Assembly (NCBI GenBank): GCA_000402515.1
Contig: AQRL01000019.1
Span: forward strand, 1 to 27,134
DNA length: 27,134 bases
From: Nanoarchaeota archaeon SCGC AAA011-G17
GTDB taxonomy: Archaea > Nanobdellota > Nanobdellia > SCGC-AAA011-G17
Direction of reading: 5' to 3'
The translations under genes and the position numbers were made by a program. The notes under the pieces were generated by a model. The model saw only the letters and a program-made list of their open reading frames with translations, was not told the origin of the DNA and did not search any database. The first letter of the stretch is position 1. Each line of letters begins with the position of its first letter. Below, in pieces: positions 14,349 through 21,339 of this stretch.

Positions 14349-15320
14349 ATGATTCCTGAGTTTAGAAAGGGTTTTTTGATTTACAGAAAGGGCGACTCTA
14401 ATCTGGTGTTTGCTGTCCCGCACTCCGGCCCTGCTCTTGGGGCTACTCCTGACAGGGATGATAATGCTGAAACAGTCGCCAGCATATGCCTTGAAAATAT
14501 GGGCGGCAAGCTAGTAATCAGCAATGTTCCAAGAAAAAGGTCATGGGGCATTGATTTTAACAGGGATATTCCTGATATAGGGCTTGCATTGAAAGCATAT
14601 AATGAATTTGAAAAAAGAGAGGAGAAAAGGGACAATGAGTATATCTATAATTTCAGAACAAAATACGCATGGGTTGCAAAAGATGAAACAGATTATTATA
14701 ATAGACTAAGTGTTTATCAGAATTTCTGGGCAGAGGTTGGAGAGGGAGAGAGAATCATTCTTATGCACAGGATTTTTAACAGGATAAAGGCAGTTCCAAG
14801 CATAATGGATGTTATTATCTTTTCTGAAAAAGAGATTAAAAAAAAGCTGCTTGATGGGGTTGTTGAAAAGATAAACACCAAGTATTTTGATTTTTTTTCC
14901 AAGGTTGAGAAAGACTACAGACAGGCAATTTTCTTTGAGATGAAAAGGGTTGTTTTAAACCTGTTAAGGATACATGACGGGTTTGATTTAAAGAGATTTG
15001 GAATCGGCTATAAAAAATTATTAGACAAGGATATTGAAAAGATTATGAGGTATGCTGATTTGGTTGCTGCCAACAGATTAAAGAGGAGCTTTACCCCCCA
15101 GAATTTTCTAGATGCTGTTAATAATGCCTTACAAAATGTTCCTACACCAAGAATAACTATTGCAAATGTTCATGACGGCAACAAGGCTCTTGGCCCTAAA
15201 AACAAATTATTTCCTTACAAGAATAGAACAATAATCCAGGCTGAAAGCAGTAATTTCCTAAATTTCTGGCATCCAAAAATAGCAGCTAAAATAATTCAGG
15301 ATATTGTTGAGGAATTCTAA
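14349..15320 (+). CDS. N-formylglutamate amidohydrolase-like protein
   Basis: 323 aa. The N-terminal part has AVPHSGPALGATPDRDD and, 45 residues later, PRKRSWGIDFNRDIP, matching the PHSG and R-x-DxNR landmarks of the N-formylglutamate amidohydrolase-like zinc hydrolase fold. The C-terminal ITIANVHDGNKALGPKN could supply another metal ligand. A long helical insertion (residues about 120-220) separates these blocks. The real substrate is unlikely to be formylglutamate in an organism with few amino-acid pathways; a peptide or amide hydrolase is a reasonable guess only. Confidence 0.45.
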   Translation: MIPEFRKGFLIYRKGDSNLVFAVPHSGPALGATPDRDDNAETVASICLENMGGKLVISNVPRKRSWGIDFNRDIPDIGLALKAYNEFEKREEKRDNEYIYNFRTKYAWVAKDETDYYNRLSVYQNFWAEVGEGERIILMHRIFNRIKAVPSIMDVIIFSEKEIKKKLLDGVVEKINTKYFDFFSKVEKDYRQAIFFEMKRVVLNLLRIHDGFDLKRFGIGYKKLLDKDIEKIMRYADLVAANRLKRSFTPQNFLDAVNNALQNVPTPRITIANVHDGNKALGPKNKLFPYKNRTIIQAESSNFLNFWHPKIAAKIIQDIVEEF

Positions 15321-15389
15321 ATACCTATATACTGAAATGCCCATAATTATATAAATTTAGAAACTTAAAAAACAAGAGAGGAACTGAAA

Positions 15390-15599
15390 ATGGATAATCT
15401 TGAAAAAACATGCGAGCATAATCTTTTAGTTAATGCAGGTAGGGAAAGGATTAAAGAGGGAGATGATATGGGTAGATGTGTGGCCTGCCATGAAACTGTA
15501 AAAATAAATTATGAATATCACCAAATAGGTGAATACCTTTATGGGAAGGCTGATAAATATTCTGAAGAAATACCCTCGGAAATAAATTGTTTTGGATAG
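15390..15599 (+). CDS. Small Cys/His protein (69 aa)
   Basis: Carries TCEHN near the N-terminus and CVACHE about 20 residues later, an arrangement able to bind zinc. No family recognised. A TATA-like element (ATTATATAAAT near 15347) would give a leader of about ten bases with GAGAGGAAC before the ATG, so this gene may use a Shine-Dalgarno. Confidence 0.5.
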   Translation: MDNLEKTCEHNLLVNAGRERIKEGDDMGRCVACHETVKINYEYHQIGEYLYGKADKYSEEIPSEINCFG

Positions 15600-15636
15600 C
15601 TGGTTTTGTACACTATGCATTGGAATTAATGGTTTT

Positions 15637-15708
15637 TGCGATGGCCGGGAATCGGACCCGGGTCCCAAGCTTGGCAAGCTCGAATACTAACCACTGTACT
15701 ACCATCGC
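15637..15708 (-). tRNA. tRNA-Gly (GCC)
   Basis: On the minus strand: acceptor GCGATGG pairs with CCATCGC, D-arm with AGTGGTTAG, anticodon stem CGAGC/GCTTG (one G-U) around loop TTGCCAA giving anticodon GCC, and T-arm CCGGG/CCCGG with loop TCCGATT. Discriminator A; no CCA encoded. No intron. A TATA-like TTTAAATATA lies about 27 nt upstream (near 15735). Confidence 0.95.
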
Positions 15709-15796
15709 ATAAGTTTAATGCAAGAAAGAGTATATTTAAATATTATTGTTTTGTTTCTTTTTTCCTTTCTTTTAACAATTTTTCATAAAATATGAG

Positions 15797-15913
15797 TGGG
15801 CCCGGGGTGATTTGAACACCCGACCTATTCCTTACTTATTTTTACATTGTAAGGGAATCGTCATTTATGGGTTTCTCACATAAGTAAGAAACTAGCCACT
15901 AGACCACGAGCCC
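15797..15913 (-). tRNA. tRNA-Val (TAC) with two probable introns
   Basis: Acceptor GGGCTCG pairs with CGGGCCC (one G-U); T-arm GGGTG-TTCAAAT-CACCC is perfect. A valid 73-nt tRNA appears only if two insertions are removed. Exon 1 is 15913-15893 (through AGTGGCTA), exon 2 is 15863-15848 (TGACG, stem ATTCC, CTTACA) and exon 3 is 15832-15797. D-stem GTC/GAC, anticodon stem ATTCC/GGAAT and loop CTTACAA (anticodon TAC) then all form. The insertion at 15892-15864 (29 nt) is in the D-loop and folds as a 9-bp hairpin with a TTAT loop; that at 15847-15833 (15 nt) is at the usual 37/38 site. Exact splice points may differ by a base or two. No CCA encoded. Confidence 0.85.
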
Positions 15914-15951
15914 GTATAAAAATGAGAGAATCAGGTGTTTTTAAACTTTAC

Positions 15952-16296
15952 TTAACAGGTTGCGTGCAGGATAGCAAAAACCTTTCTTTTTGAGCTGGCT
16001 AACCTGTTGAAGTCAGAGCAAGCCTGTGCTGTATCTTTAATCAGGTATTTTATATTTTTATCATCCAGATATTTCAGTGTTTCTGGCTGGACTTTGCATA
16101 ACCCAGTATGCCCTGTACCAAAAATGATTATTTCAGGAGAGTTTTCAGCCAGGTCTTTTACATCTTCCGGCATAATCTGATGATGCTTGGCATAATTCCA
16201 GATTTTTACTTTATCATTAACTATCTTAATATCTGACCTGAACTCATCTTTTCCGATTCTAAAGTATCCAAATTTATTTGAATCTATGAATATCAT
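15952..16296 (-). CDS. Mth938/NDUFAF3-domain protein
   Basis: 114 aa. SPEIIIFGTGHTGLCKVQPETLKYLDDKNIKYLIKDTAQACSDFNRL and the closing VFAILHATC match the Mth938-like fold shared by archaeal Mth938 and mitochondrial NDUFAF3. The fold is a small alpha/beta domain of uncertain biochemical role, linked to complex I assembly in eukaryotes. A minus-strand TATA-like TTTTTAAATT (about 16316-16325) lies about 26 nt upstream of the ATG. Confidence 0.7.
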   Translation of the reverse strand: MIFIDSNKFGYFRIGKDEFRSDIKIVNDKVKIWNYAKHHQIMPEDVKDLAENSPEIIIFGTGHTGLCKVQPETLKYLDDKNIKYLIKDTAQACSDFNRLASSKRKVFAILHATC

Positions 16297-16397
16297 GGCT
16301 AAATGGATAAATCAGGAATTTAAAAATTTTTGTATTTTCAAAGAGTATTTTATAGGATATAAATATTTTTAAGATTATAGTTTCTACTATTTAGTTT

Positions 16398-16994
16398 ATG
16401 TTAGGAAAATTACCATCAGTCATTAAAAATAATAAATTTGATAAAAATGGCTTTGTTATACACAAATCTGGCTTATTAGTGCCTGCATATGTAGGAAATC
16501 AATTAGGATTTAGTGTTCCTGGGAAAAAATTTCTTGACCAAGAGTTTTATCCGGAATTGATCAAACAAGGAGTTTTCCCCTTATGCCCATTTAGCGCATG
16601 TGCTGAATACCTTGATTTTTCTAAATTAAATGATGAGATGAGTGTTAAAGCATTTACTTCTTTTTGGGATAGTTTTAATAAAATTATAGGGGAGGTTAAT
16701 TATGAAACACTAATGCCTTATTCAAAATTTATGATTGCGTTATTTGATGGAAGCCATGCTTCTGATGATGGGTTATGTGCAGAGGTTGGATATTTCGCAC
16801 AAAAACATGGACCAGTTATAGGCATTCGAAGCGATTTCAGACTATCAGAAAACATTGCAGCACCAATTAACCCGGCAGTAAGATATTTTATTGATGGAGG
16901 ACAGTATAAAGGACAATTTTTCTCAGGAAATAATGCATATGAAGACGGATTAAAAGGCATTGAAAAACTAGCATTTGATATTAAAAACAGATAG
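16398..16994 (+). CDS. Nucleoside 2-deoxyribosyltransferase-like protein
   Basis: The block MIALFDGSHASDDGLCAEVGYFAQKHGPVIGIRSDFRLSEN, then PINPAVRYFI, matches the nucleoside deoxyribosyltransferase family (substrate-binding Asp and catalytic-type Glu in DGxxxxDxGxxxExGxA). The enzyme swaps bases on deoxyribonucleosides in salvage. At 198 aa it carries about 40 extra N-terminal residues relative to short family members. TATA candidates lie at 16357-16364 and near 16371; the second would be leaderless. It is the last gene before the repeat-bounded island, which includes another nucleoside enzyme. Confidence 0.7.
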   Translation: MLGKLPSVIKNNKFDKNGFVIHKSGLLVPAYVGNQLGFSVPGKKFLDQEFYPELIKQGVFPLCPFSACAEYLDFSKLNDEMSVKAFTSFWDSFNKIIGEVNYETLMPYSKFMIALFDGSHASDDGLCAEVGYFAQKHGPVIGIRSDFRLSENIAAPINPAVRYFIDGGQYKGQFFSGNNAYEDGLKGIEKLAFDIKNR

Positions 16995-17004
16995 ACTGAA
17001 AATA

Positions 17005-17044
17005 TTTTCACTAAATTTTAGGTTTATTCTGCTAATCTTGAAAA
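17005..17044 (+). repeat. Cassette-type repeat, copy A
   Basis: Core CTAAATTTTAGG then TTTATTCTGC (17011-17032), followed after TAATC by TTGAAAAA. Outer arms TTTTCA (17005-17010) and TGAAAA (17039-17044) are inverted. A perfect 14-nt palindrome, TGAAAATATTTTCA, occupies 16997-17010. Confidence 0.75.
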
Positions 17045-17104
17045 AATGAGCTGTAAAGTAAACGTCACCTAAAATAAGAAAAAATTAAGATTTTTCAGAC
17101 ATAG

Positions 17105-17923
17105 TTACTTCCCCTTCTTCTGTGCAACGAATAACATTGATTCTTGAAATCCTGCAAATCCATAACGAACCTCGAGAACATGAAATCCTGCATTCGCTAA
17201 CATCTGCTCCATTTTTTTACGAGTAATACGCAACAGTGGGGCGCGAGACAATTTTAGTTTGAGAAAGACAGTCTTTCCGTTCCACTTGATTTTTTGTCCA
17301 GTAATGTCTTTACCATTCAATTCGTATCTCATGTCATCCCATCTTGTATCAAAATTTCCTTTCGTGAGAACAGAGGTCTGCTTCAGCACACACAAGCCGT
17401 TTCCTAGATCGATAGTATAGGTAGGTATTTTGAATGGTTTATCCTGCTGAGGGAAATGACTGAAATCTACAAAAAAGAGACCATTATTATTCAAGGTCTT
17501 AAAGATCCGTTTCAAGGTATCTTCACAGACTTTGTAGTTTGGTAGGTAGCGAAATGATTCCCAGAAACAACAGATTATGTCATACTTTTTTGAAGCACTC
17601 AGTTTGCTCATGTCTGCTACACTGAATGTCGCACGAATACCTTTTGTTCTTGCCTTTTCGATCTCGTCTTTGGAAATATCTGTCGCTGTTATAACAAACC
17701 CCGCTTGTGCTAGTTGTTTTGTGAAATTTCCTGTACCACAGGCAAGTTCCAACAGCGTTTTCGCTTTAGGATTATATGACTTGATGAGTTTTATTACTTC
17801 AGTAGCTCGCTGTTTATAGACTTTTTCGGGAGTGATTTTATCAAAGACATCAACCATCAATCCAGAATAAAATTCTTCCTTATCTTTTTCAATTAAATTC
17901 TTACCTCTTTTCGTTAGTCCCAT
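17105..17923 (-). CDS. SAM-dependent class I methyltransferase
   Basis: 272 aa. Motif I is LLELACGTGNFTKQL, the acidic end of strand 2 is ITATDIS, then SVADMSKL and the motif IV-like YDIICCFWESFRYL. The second half is a beta-rich lid (YTIDLGNGLCVLKQTSVL, DTRWDDMRYELNG), ending in a small-molecule-methyltransferase-like LEVRYGFAGFQESMLFVAQ. The substrate is unknown. The gene looks visibly less AT-rich than its neighbours, with codons such as CGC, GCG and CTC, suggesting recent arrival. It sits alone between repeats A and B, with a minus-strand TTTATAT box (17947-17953) 27 nt upstream. Confidence 0.8.
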   Translation of the reverse strand: MGLTKRGKNLIEKDKEEFYSGLMVDVFDKITPEKVYKQRATEVIKLIKSYNPKAKTLLELACGTGNFTKQLAQAGFVITATDISKDEIEKARTKGIRATFSVADMSKLSASKKYDIICCFWESFRYLPNYKVCEDTLKRIFKTLNNNGLFFVDFSHFPQQDKPFKIPTYTIDLGNGLCVLKQTSVLTKGNFDTRWDDMRYELNGKDITGQKIKWNGKTVFLKLKLSRAPLLRITRKKMEQMLANAGFHVLEVRYGFAGFQESMLFVAQKKGK

Positions 17924-17946
17924 AATAATGGAAAGACAAACAGAAA

Positions 17947-17953
17947 ATATAAA
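17947..17953 (-). promoter_or_regulatory. TATA box for methyltransferase gene
   Basis: Minus-strand TTTATAT centred 27 nt before the ATG at 17923, immediately outside repeat B. Confidence 0.55.
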
Positions 17954-17959
17954 GCTATC

Positions 17960-18006
17960 CTTCTCTAAAAAATTATTCTGCGATTATTGAAGAGAGAGAA
18001 GATTCC
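17960..18006 (+). repeat. Cassette-type repeat, copy B (divergent)
   Basis: CTAAA (17965) then TTATTCTGC, GATTATTGAA and GAAGATTCC. It lacks 4 nt of the middle of the core but shares the right half with copy C. Outer arms CTTCTCT (17960-17966) and AGAGAAG (17995-18001) are inverted and differ from the arms of the other copies. Confidence 0.6.
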
Positions 18007-18020
18007 ACTAAAAAAACAAG

Positions 18021-18028
18021 ATTTAAAT
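18021..18028 (+). promoter_or_regulatory. TATA box fixing the start at 18053
   Basis: ATTTAAAT centred 28.5 nt before the ATG at 18053. The longer frame beginning with TTG at 17987 runs through repeat B and this box, so it is not the start. Confidence 0.6.
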
Positions 18029-18052
18029 AAAAAGAAAATTAGTTTATACACT

Positions 18053-18859
18053 ATGAAACATACATTTCCCTATTTTCCTGATAAATATAAGTTTGAATCA
18101 CTTGTAACTCCAAAGAATTTTCTTAAATATATTGGTAAGAAAAATCCTTTTGAAAAAATTGGTATTCCTAAACTATGTCTTTTTACAGGAAACAAGCAAT
18201 ACTTCAACATCATAAAGAAGAAATATCCTATAAGAAAGATACGAATTACTAGTTCAGAGACTTACTGGTTCAGAGTTGGAAAGCACATCGTTCTTTTAGT
18301 AAAGAATTGTGGTATTGGTGGACCAAGTTTTGTTCATAATAGTGAAGAATTTATTGCATTTGGAATTAAAAATTTTATAATACTTGGAAACACAGGGGGA
18401 ATAAAAAAAGACATCAAACCAGGAGATATCCTTGTTTGCCAGAAAGCATTTCGAGATGAAGGAGTATCCCACCATTACTTGAAACCAAGTGAATATGTTT
18501 CTGCGTCAAAAGAAATTATCAAACTTTTAGAATATGAGTTAACCAAAAGCAAAACTAATTTTATCAAAGGAAAAACATGGACAACAGACACAATGTATAG
18601 AGAGACTAAGGAAGAAATTGAAATTTTTCAGAAAAAAGGAATAACCAATGTAGATATGGAAACAGCATCACTATTTGCACTTGCAAAATATCGAAAAGTA
18701 AATGCAGGAGCGATTTATGTAGTCAGCGACATTTATGTAGTCGGCAACACTTTAACAGGAACAAAATGGGATCCACAGTGGAAAAACAAAGCTGTGAATG
18801 AATCAATTAACAAGACAACAAATACTGTTTTAAAGATAATCTCTAAACTACCAGATTAA
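18053..18859 (+). CDS. Purine/uridine nucleoside phosphorylase family protein
   Basis: Start MKHTFPYFPDKYKFESLV gives 268 aa. Phosphorylase-superfamily motifs are LVKNCGIGGPSFVHN (phosphate loop), FIILGNTGGIKKDIKPGDILVC, a base-binding FRDEGVSHHY region and NVDMETASLFALAKYRKVNAGAIYVVSD with the ribose-binding MET. It cleaves nucleosides to base and ribose-1-phosphate. The MFS transporter follows 13 nt later, suggesting coupled uptake and use, or export, of nucleosides. It sits inside the putative cassette array. Confidence 0.85.
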   Translation: MKHTFPYFPDKYKFESLVTPKNFLKYIGKKNPFEKIGIPKLCLFTGNKQYFNIIKKKYPIRKIRITSSETYWFRVGKHIVLLVKNCGIGGPSFVHNSEEFIAFGIKNFIILGNTGGIKKDIKPGDILVCQKAFRDEGVSHHYLKPSEYVSASKEIIKLLEYELTKSKTNFIKGKTWTTDTMYRETKEEIEIFQKKGITNVDMETASLFALAKYRKVNAGAIYVVSDIYVVGNTLTGTKWDPQWKNKAVNESINKTTNTVLKIISKLPD

Positions 18860-18871
18860 AAAGAGGTATAA

Positions 18872-20047
18872 ATGAAAATAGACACCAAACAATTAATGGA
18901 ATCAAACATTCGGAAATATTATATTTATAACTTCTTTTTCTTATTTGTACTTTTTGAACCAATTCTATTTGTTTACTTTCAAAAAAATCTTTCATTTACT
19001 TTAACACAAGTAATGATAGCTGTTTCTTTTTTTACTATTCTAACGGGGGTATTAGAAATACCTACGGGGGTTGTTGGAGATAAATTAGGTTATAAAAAAA
19101 CATTACTTCTCTCAGCATTTACTATGCTTATAGGATCTATAGGTTATGCAATTTCACAAAATTTTTATCATATCTTGATATCTGAATTCTTTTGGGCATT
19201 TGGATTCTCATTTGCATCAGGAACCCAAGATGCTTTTATTTATGACTCTCTTAAAAATCTAAAAAGAGAAAAGGAGTATAACAAAGTTAATGGAAGAGCA
19301 ACAGCAATTTTTTGGTCAGGTTTGGCTATTAGTTCAATACTTGGGGGTTTATTAGCAAAAATAGACCTTGGTTTTCCTGTTTATATTGGATTTATTCCAC
19401 TTATAATCCCGTTTATTATTGTTTTAACATTTATAGAGCCAAAAAGAGAAAAGAAAAAACTTTCTCATTCAGAACATATTATAGAATCTTTTAAATATAC
19501 ATTTGGGCATACTAAATTAAGATTTTTTTTATTTTATATTATTATGATTGCTCTTATTTTAGAATCTTCATCTAAGTTCTTCCAACCATTTATGAATCAG
19601 GCGGGTATAAATATAGCTTTATTTGGATTCATATACTCTTTTGGTTATTTAATATCTGGGTTTGGTTCTTTATTTAGCCACAAAATTGAAAATTATCTTA
19701 GAGAAGAAAGATTGTTATATTTTATTTATATAGCTACTTTTCTCACATTATTATTTTTAAGTATATCCAGTTCAATAATTGTAATAATAGGAATTTTGAT
19801 ATTGCTCCTTATAGATGGTATTCAAGGTCCAATAATGGCAGGTTATTTAAACAGAAATATAGAGAGTTATAATAGAGCAACAGTTAATTCCATTTCTAGT
19901 CTAATCAAAAAAATCTCATTAGCAATAATGCTTCCTATTTTAGGTTATATAGGACAAAGTTTTAGTATAAATAAGGTTTTTTTAATAAACTCAATAATAA
20001 TTATTTTAAGTTTTATAATACTAAAAAAATGGTATAAAAGGATTTAA
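18872..20047 (+). CDS. Major facilitator superfamily transporter
   Basis: 391 aa with about 12 hydrophobic segments in two halves. The MFS motif between helices 2 and 3 appears as GVVGDKLGYKKTLL, and helix 5 has the SGLAISSILGGLLAKI pattern of drug/metabolite antiporters. The loop between halves is basic (EPKREKKKLSHSEH). It is preceded by AGAGGT seven bases before the ATG, so it uses a Shine-Dalgarno as an internal operon gene after the nucleoside phosphorylase. The substrate is not evident. Confidence 0.88.
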   Translation: MKIDTKQLMESNIRKYYIYNFFFLFVLFEPILFVYFQKNLSFTLTQVMIAVSFFTILTGVLEIPTGVVGDKLGYKKTLLLSAFTMLIGSIGYAISQNFYHILISEFFWAFGFSFASGTQDAFIYDSLKNLKREKEYNKVNGRATAIFWSGLAISSILGGLLAKIDLGFPVYIGFIPLIIPFIIVLTFIEPKREKKKLSHSEHIIESFKYTFGHTKLRFFLFYIIMIALILESSSKFFQPFMNQAGINIALFGFIYSFGYLISGFGSLFSHKIENYLREERLLYFIYIATFLTLLFLSISSSIIVIIGILILLLIDGIQGPIMAGYLNRNIESYNRATVNSISSLIKKISLAIMLPILGYIGQSFSINKVFLINSIIIILSFIILKKWYKRI

Positions 20048-20064
20048 CAAATTAAAAGAATAAA

Positions 20065-20361
20065 ATGATAACCCTACCAAGAGATGATTTAAAGAAACAG
20101 GAAATACTGCAAAAGATAGCAAAGAGATTTAATAAGAATAAAGAATACTCAGAGCCAGAAGTGAATGAAATAGTAAAGGGCTTTGATGTAGATGATTATG
20201 TTTTATTCAGAAGAGAGTTAGTAAACTTCAATTATCTTGGAAAAGATACAGAAAAGGGAATTTACTGGCTAAAAAAATCTGAGCTATCTAATGAAGATTT
20301 ATCTAAAATAAACAAAATACAGAAAAAGATAGCAAAATATTCAGAAAAAGAGGTAAGCTGA
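20065..20361 (+). CDS. DUF2087 domain protein (98 aa)
   Basis: KEYSEPEVNEIVKGFDVDDYVLFRRELVNFNYLGKDTEKGIYWLKK is the DUF2087 signature, a small winged-helix-like domain usually attached to an HTH regulator. Here it stands alone with short extensions. It ends in TGATG, overlapping the start of the M23 gene by one base, so the two are translationally coupled. Confidence 0.8.
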   Translation: MITLPRDDLKKQEILQKIAKRFNKNKEYSEPEVNEIVKGFDVDDYVLFRRELVNFNYLGKDTEKGIYWLKKSELSNEDLSKINKIQKKIAKYSEKEVS

Positions 20362-20807
20362 TGTACATAATTCCTTTCAAAAAAAGACCAATAAAAATAG
20401 GCCAAAGGTTTCACGGAAATAGTCATAAAGATTTTCCAAAAGACAAAGAAGATTTTTCTTATTCTGTAGATTTTCTTTTAAAGAAAGGAACAGAAATTAT
20501 TGCATCAAGAGAAGGAACGGTAACTAAGATTAAATCAAATGGAAAGAAAAATTATTCTGGAAAAGACCATGCAAAAGGGGAAGAAGCATATAAAAATTAT
20601 ATGAACGAGATTGAAATTAAACATAGTGACGAAACTTATGCTGCTTATGCTCATTTGGAATATAAGGGTGCTTTTGTAAAAATAGGGGATAAAGTAAAGC
20701 AAGGACAGATAATTGGATTAAGTGGCAATACAGGTTGGTCTTCTGCACCCCATCTAGATTTCTCTGTGTATAAAAAAAATTATAAAGAATATAAAACAAA
20801 ACCATAA
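20361..20807 (+). CDS. M23 (LytM-like) peptidase-fold protein, atypical metal site
   Basis: 148 aa without a signal peptide. The fold is clear: SVDFLLKKGTEIIASREGTVTKI, TYAAYAHLEYKGAFVKIGDKVKQGQIIGLSGNTGWSSAPHLDFSVY. M23 peptidases coordinate zinc with His and Asp of HxxxD and the second His of HxH. Here D37 is kept but position 33 is Ser (His22 upstream might substitute), and the HxH motif is H131-L-D133, so one ligand is Asp. Catalysis is uncertain. A peptidoglycan-cutting enzyme in an archaeon suggests use against bacterial neighbours or a borrowed binding role. Confidence 0.8.
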   Translation: MYIIPFKKRPIKIGQRFHGNSHKDFPKDKEDFSYSVDFLLKKGTEIIASREGTVTKIKSNGKKNYSGKDHAKGEEAYKNYMNEIEIKHSDETYAAYAHLEYKGAFVKIGDKVKQGQIIGLSGNTGWSSAPHLDFSVYKKNYKEYKTKP

Positions 20808-20865
20808 GATTTAAGTTTGAAGACTATAAAGGTCGTTTATAGAATAAAAAGATAAAATAAAACAG

Positions 20866-20920
20866 AAATCTTGACTAAAGTTTAGGTTTATTCTGCAATT
20901 ATTGAAAAAGGGAAGATTCC
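20866..20920 (+). repeat. Cassette-type repeat, copy C
   Basis: The first 31 nt (20866-20896) are identical to copy D: AAATCTTGA, CTAAAGTTTAGG, TTTATTCTGC. The right half continues AATTATTGAAAAA and GGGAAGATTCC, as in copy B. Outer arms AATCTT (20867-20872) and AAGATT (20913-20918) are inverted. Confidence 0.85.
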
Positions 20921-20932
20921 TTTACAGTTGAT

Positions 20933-21148
20933 TTAAGCAGCAACACCAATAAGATTTTTTACAGAAATCTCAGATAATGATTTAGAAGAAATTCTCTTAC
21001 TCACAGAAAGAAGCTCTATACCCAAGATATTCCCCTTTTTGTCTAAATTTACAATGGTCTCTCTATCTATTACTTTATTACTGCCAAATTCTCCATCCCC
21101 AAATCTGATATACATAGCATCAGCATCCTTATCATATGTGATTTCCAT
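20933..21148 (-). CDS. DUF2283 protein (antitoxin-like)
   Basis: 71 aa with the DUF2283 signature: ITYDKDADAMYIRFGDGEF, then VIDRETIVNLDKKGNILGIELLSVSKR. DUF2283 proteins are commonly encoded directly after a DUF4258 protein, and the pair is regarded as toxin-antitoxin-like; this arrangement is present here (stop and start overlap as TAAATG). The pair is the entire content between the identical repeats C and D. Confidence 0.85.
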   Translation of the reverse strand: MEITYDKDADAMYIRFGDGEFGSNKVIDRETIVNLDKKGNILGIELLSVSKRISSKSLSEISVKNLIGVAA

Positions 21149-21271
21149 TTAATACTTTCCAAATTCCCTTTCTAATTTATTTGGAGATTTTATTGTTTCT
21201 TCTACCCATACTTGCTCTATTTTTCTTTCTTTTATCATAATTTTAGCATGAAAAGTATATCTTATTTCCAT
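21149..21271 (-). CDS. DUF4258-like protein, C-terminally truncated (40 aa)
   Basis: MEIRYTFHAKIMIKERKIEQ followed by VWVEETIKSPNKLEREFGKY matches the start of DUF4258 proteins, which have an 'hA..rm.eRgi' motif and usually run to 70-80 residues. The second half is missing: a stop follows REFGKY and the DUF2283 start overlaps it. It may be a natural short form or a broken toxin. TATA-like AT-rich sequence lies upstream at about 21285-21301. Confidence 0.65.
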   Translation of the reverse strand: MEIRYTFHAKIMIKERKIEQVWVEETIKSPNKLEREFGKY

Positions 21272-21308
21272 GTTTTTAAATATAATATACTTTTTAACTA
21301 AAGTGTAC

Positions 21309-21339
21309 AAATCTTGACTAAAGTTTAGGTTTATTCTGC
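21309..21339 (+). repeat. Cassette-type repeat, copy D
   Basis: A 31-nt exact direct repeat of 20866-20896. It ends at the base before the stop codon of the iron-transporter gene (21340), and lacks the right half seen in A, B and C. Confidence 0.9.

Larger units (their letters stand above)
16997..21339. mobile_element. Putative gene-cassette array bounded by same-orientation repeats
   Basis: Four related repeats (17005, 17960, 20866, 21309), all in the same orientation, lie strictly between genes and divide the stretch into three blocks: one methyltransferase gene; a four-gene nucleoside-phosphorylase/transporter/DUF2087/peptidase operon; and a two-gene DUF4258-DUF2283 unit. The blocks differ in strand and function, and each carries its own promoter. 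The last repeat abuts the stop codon of the iron-transporter gene. The layout resembles integron cassettes or modules flanked by site-specific recombination sites. No integrase is present within the window, so the mechanism is inferred. Confidence 0.5.

Noticed and set aside
15863-15913. Reading the tRNA-Val 5' part with CTTAC-TTATG as the anticodon arm
   Set aside because: That fold leaves a nine-base variable loop and no D-stem; the two-intron model restores every stem and the archaeal tRNA-Val sequence.
16997-21339. The recurring repeats as a CRISPR array or as ordinary terminators
   Set aside because: Spacing is irregular (0.4 to 2.9 kb) with genes between copies, so not CRISPR. One copy (B) lies between two divergent starts, so a terminator role does not fit all copies.
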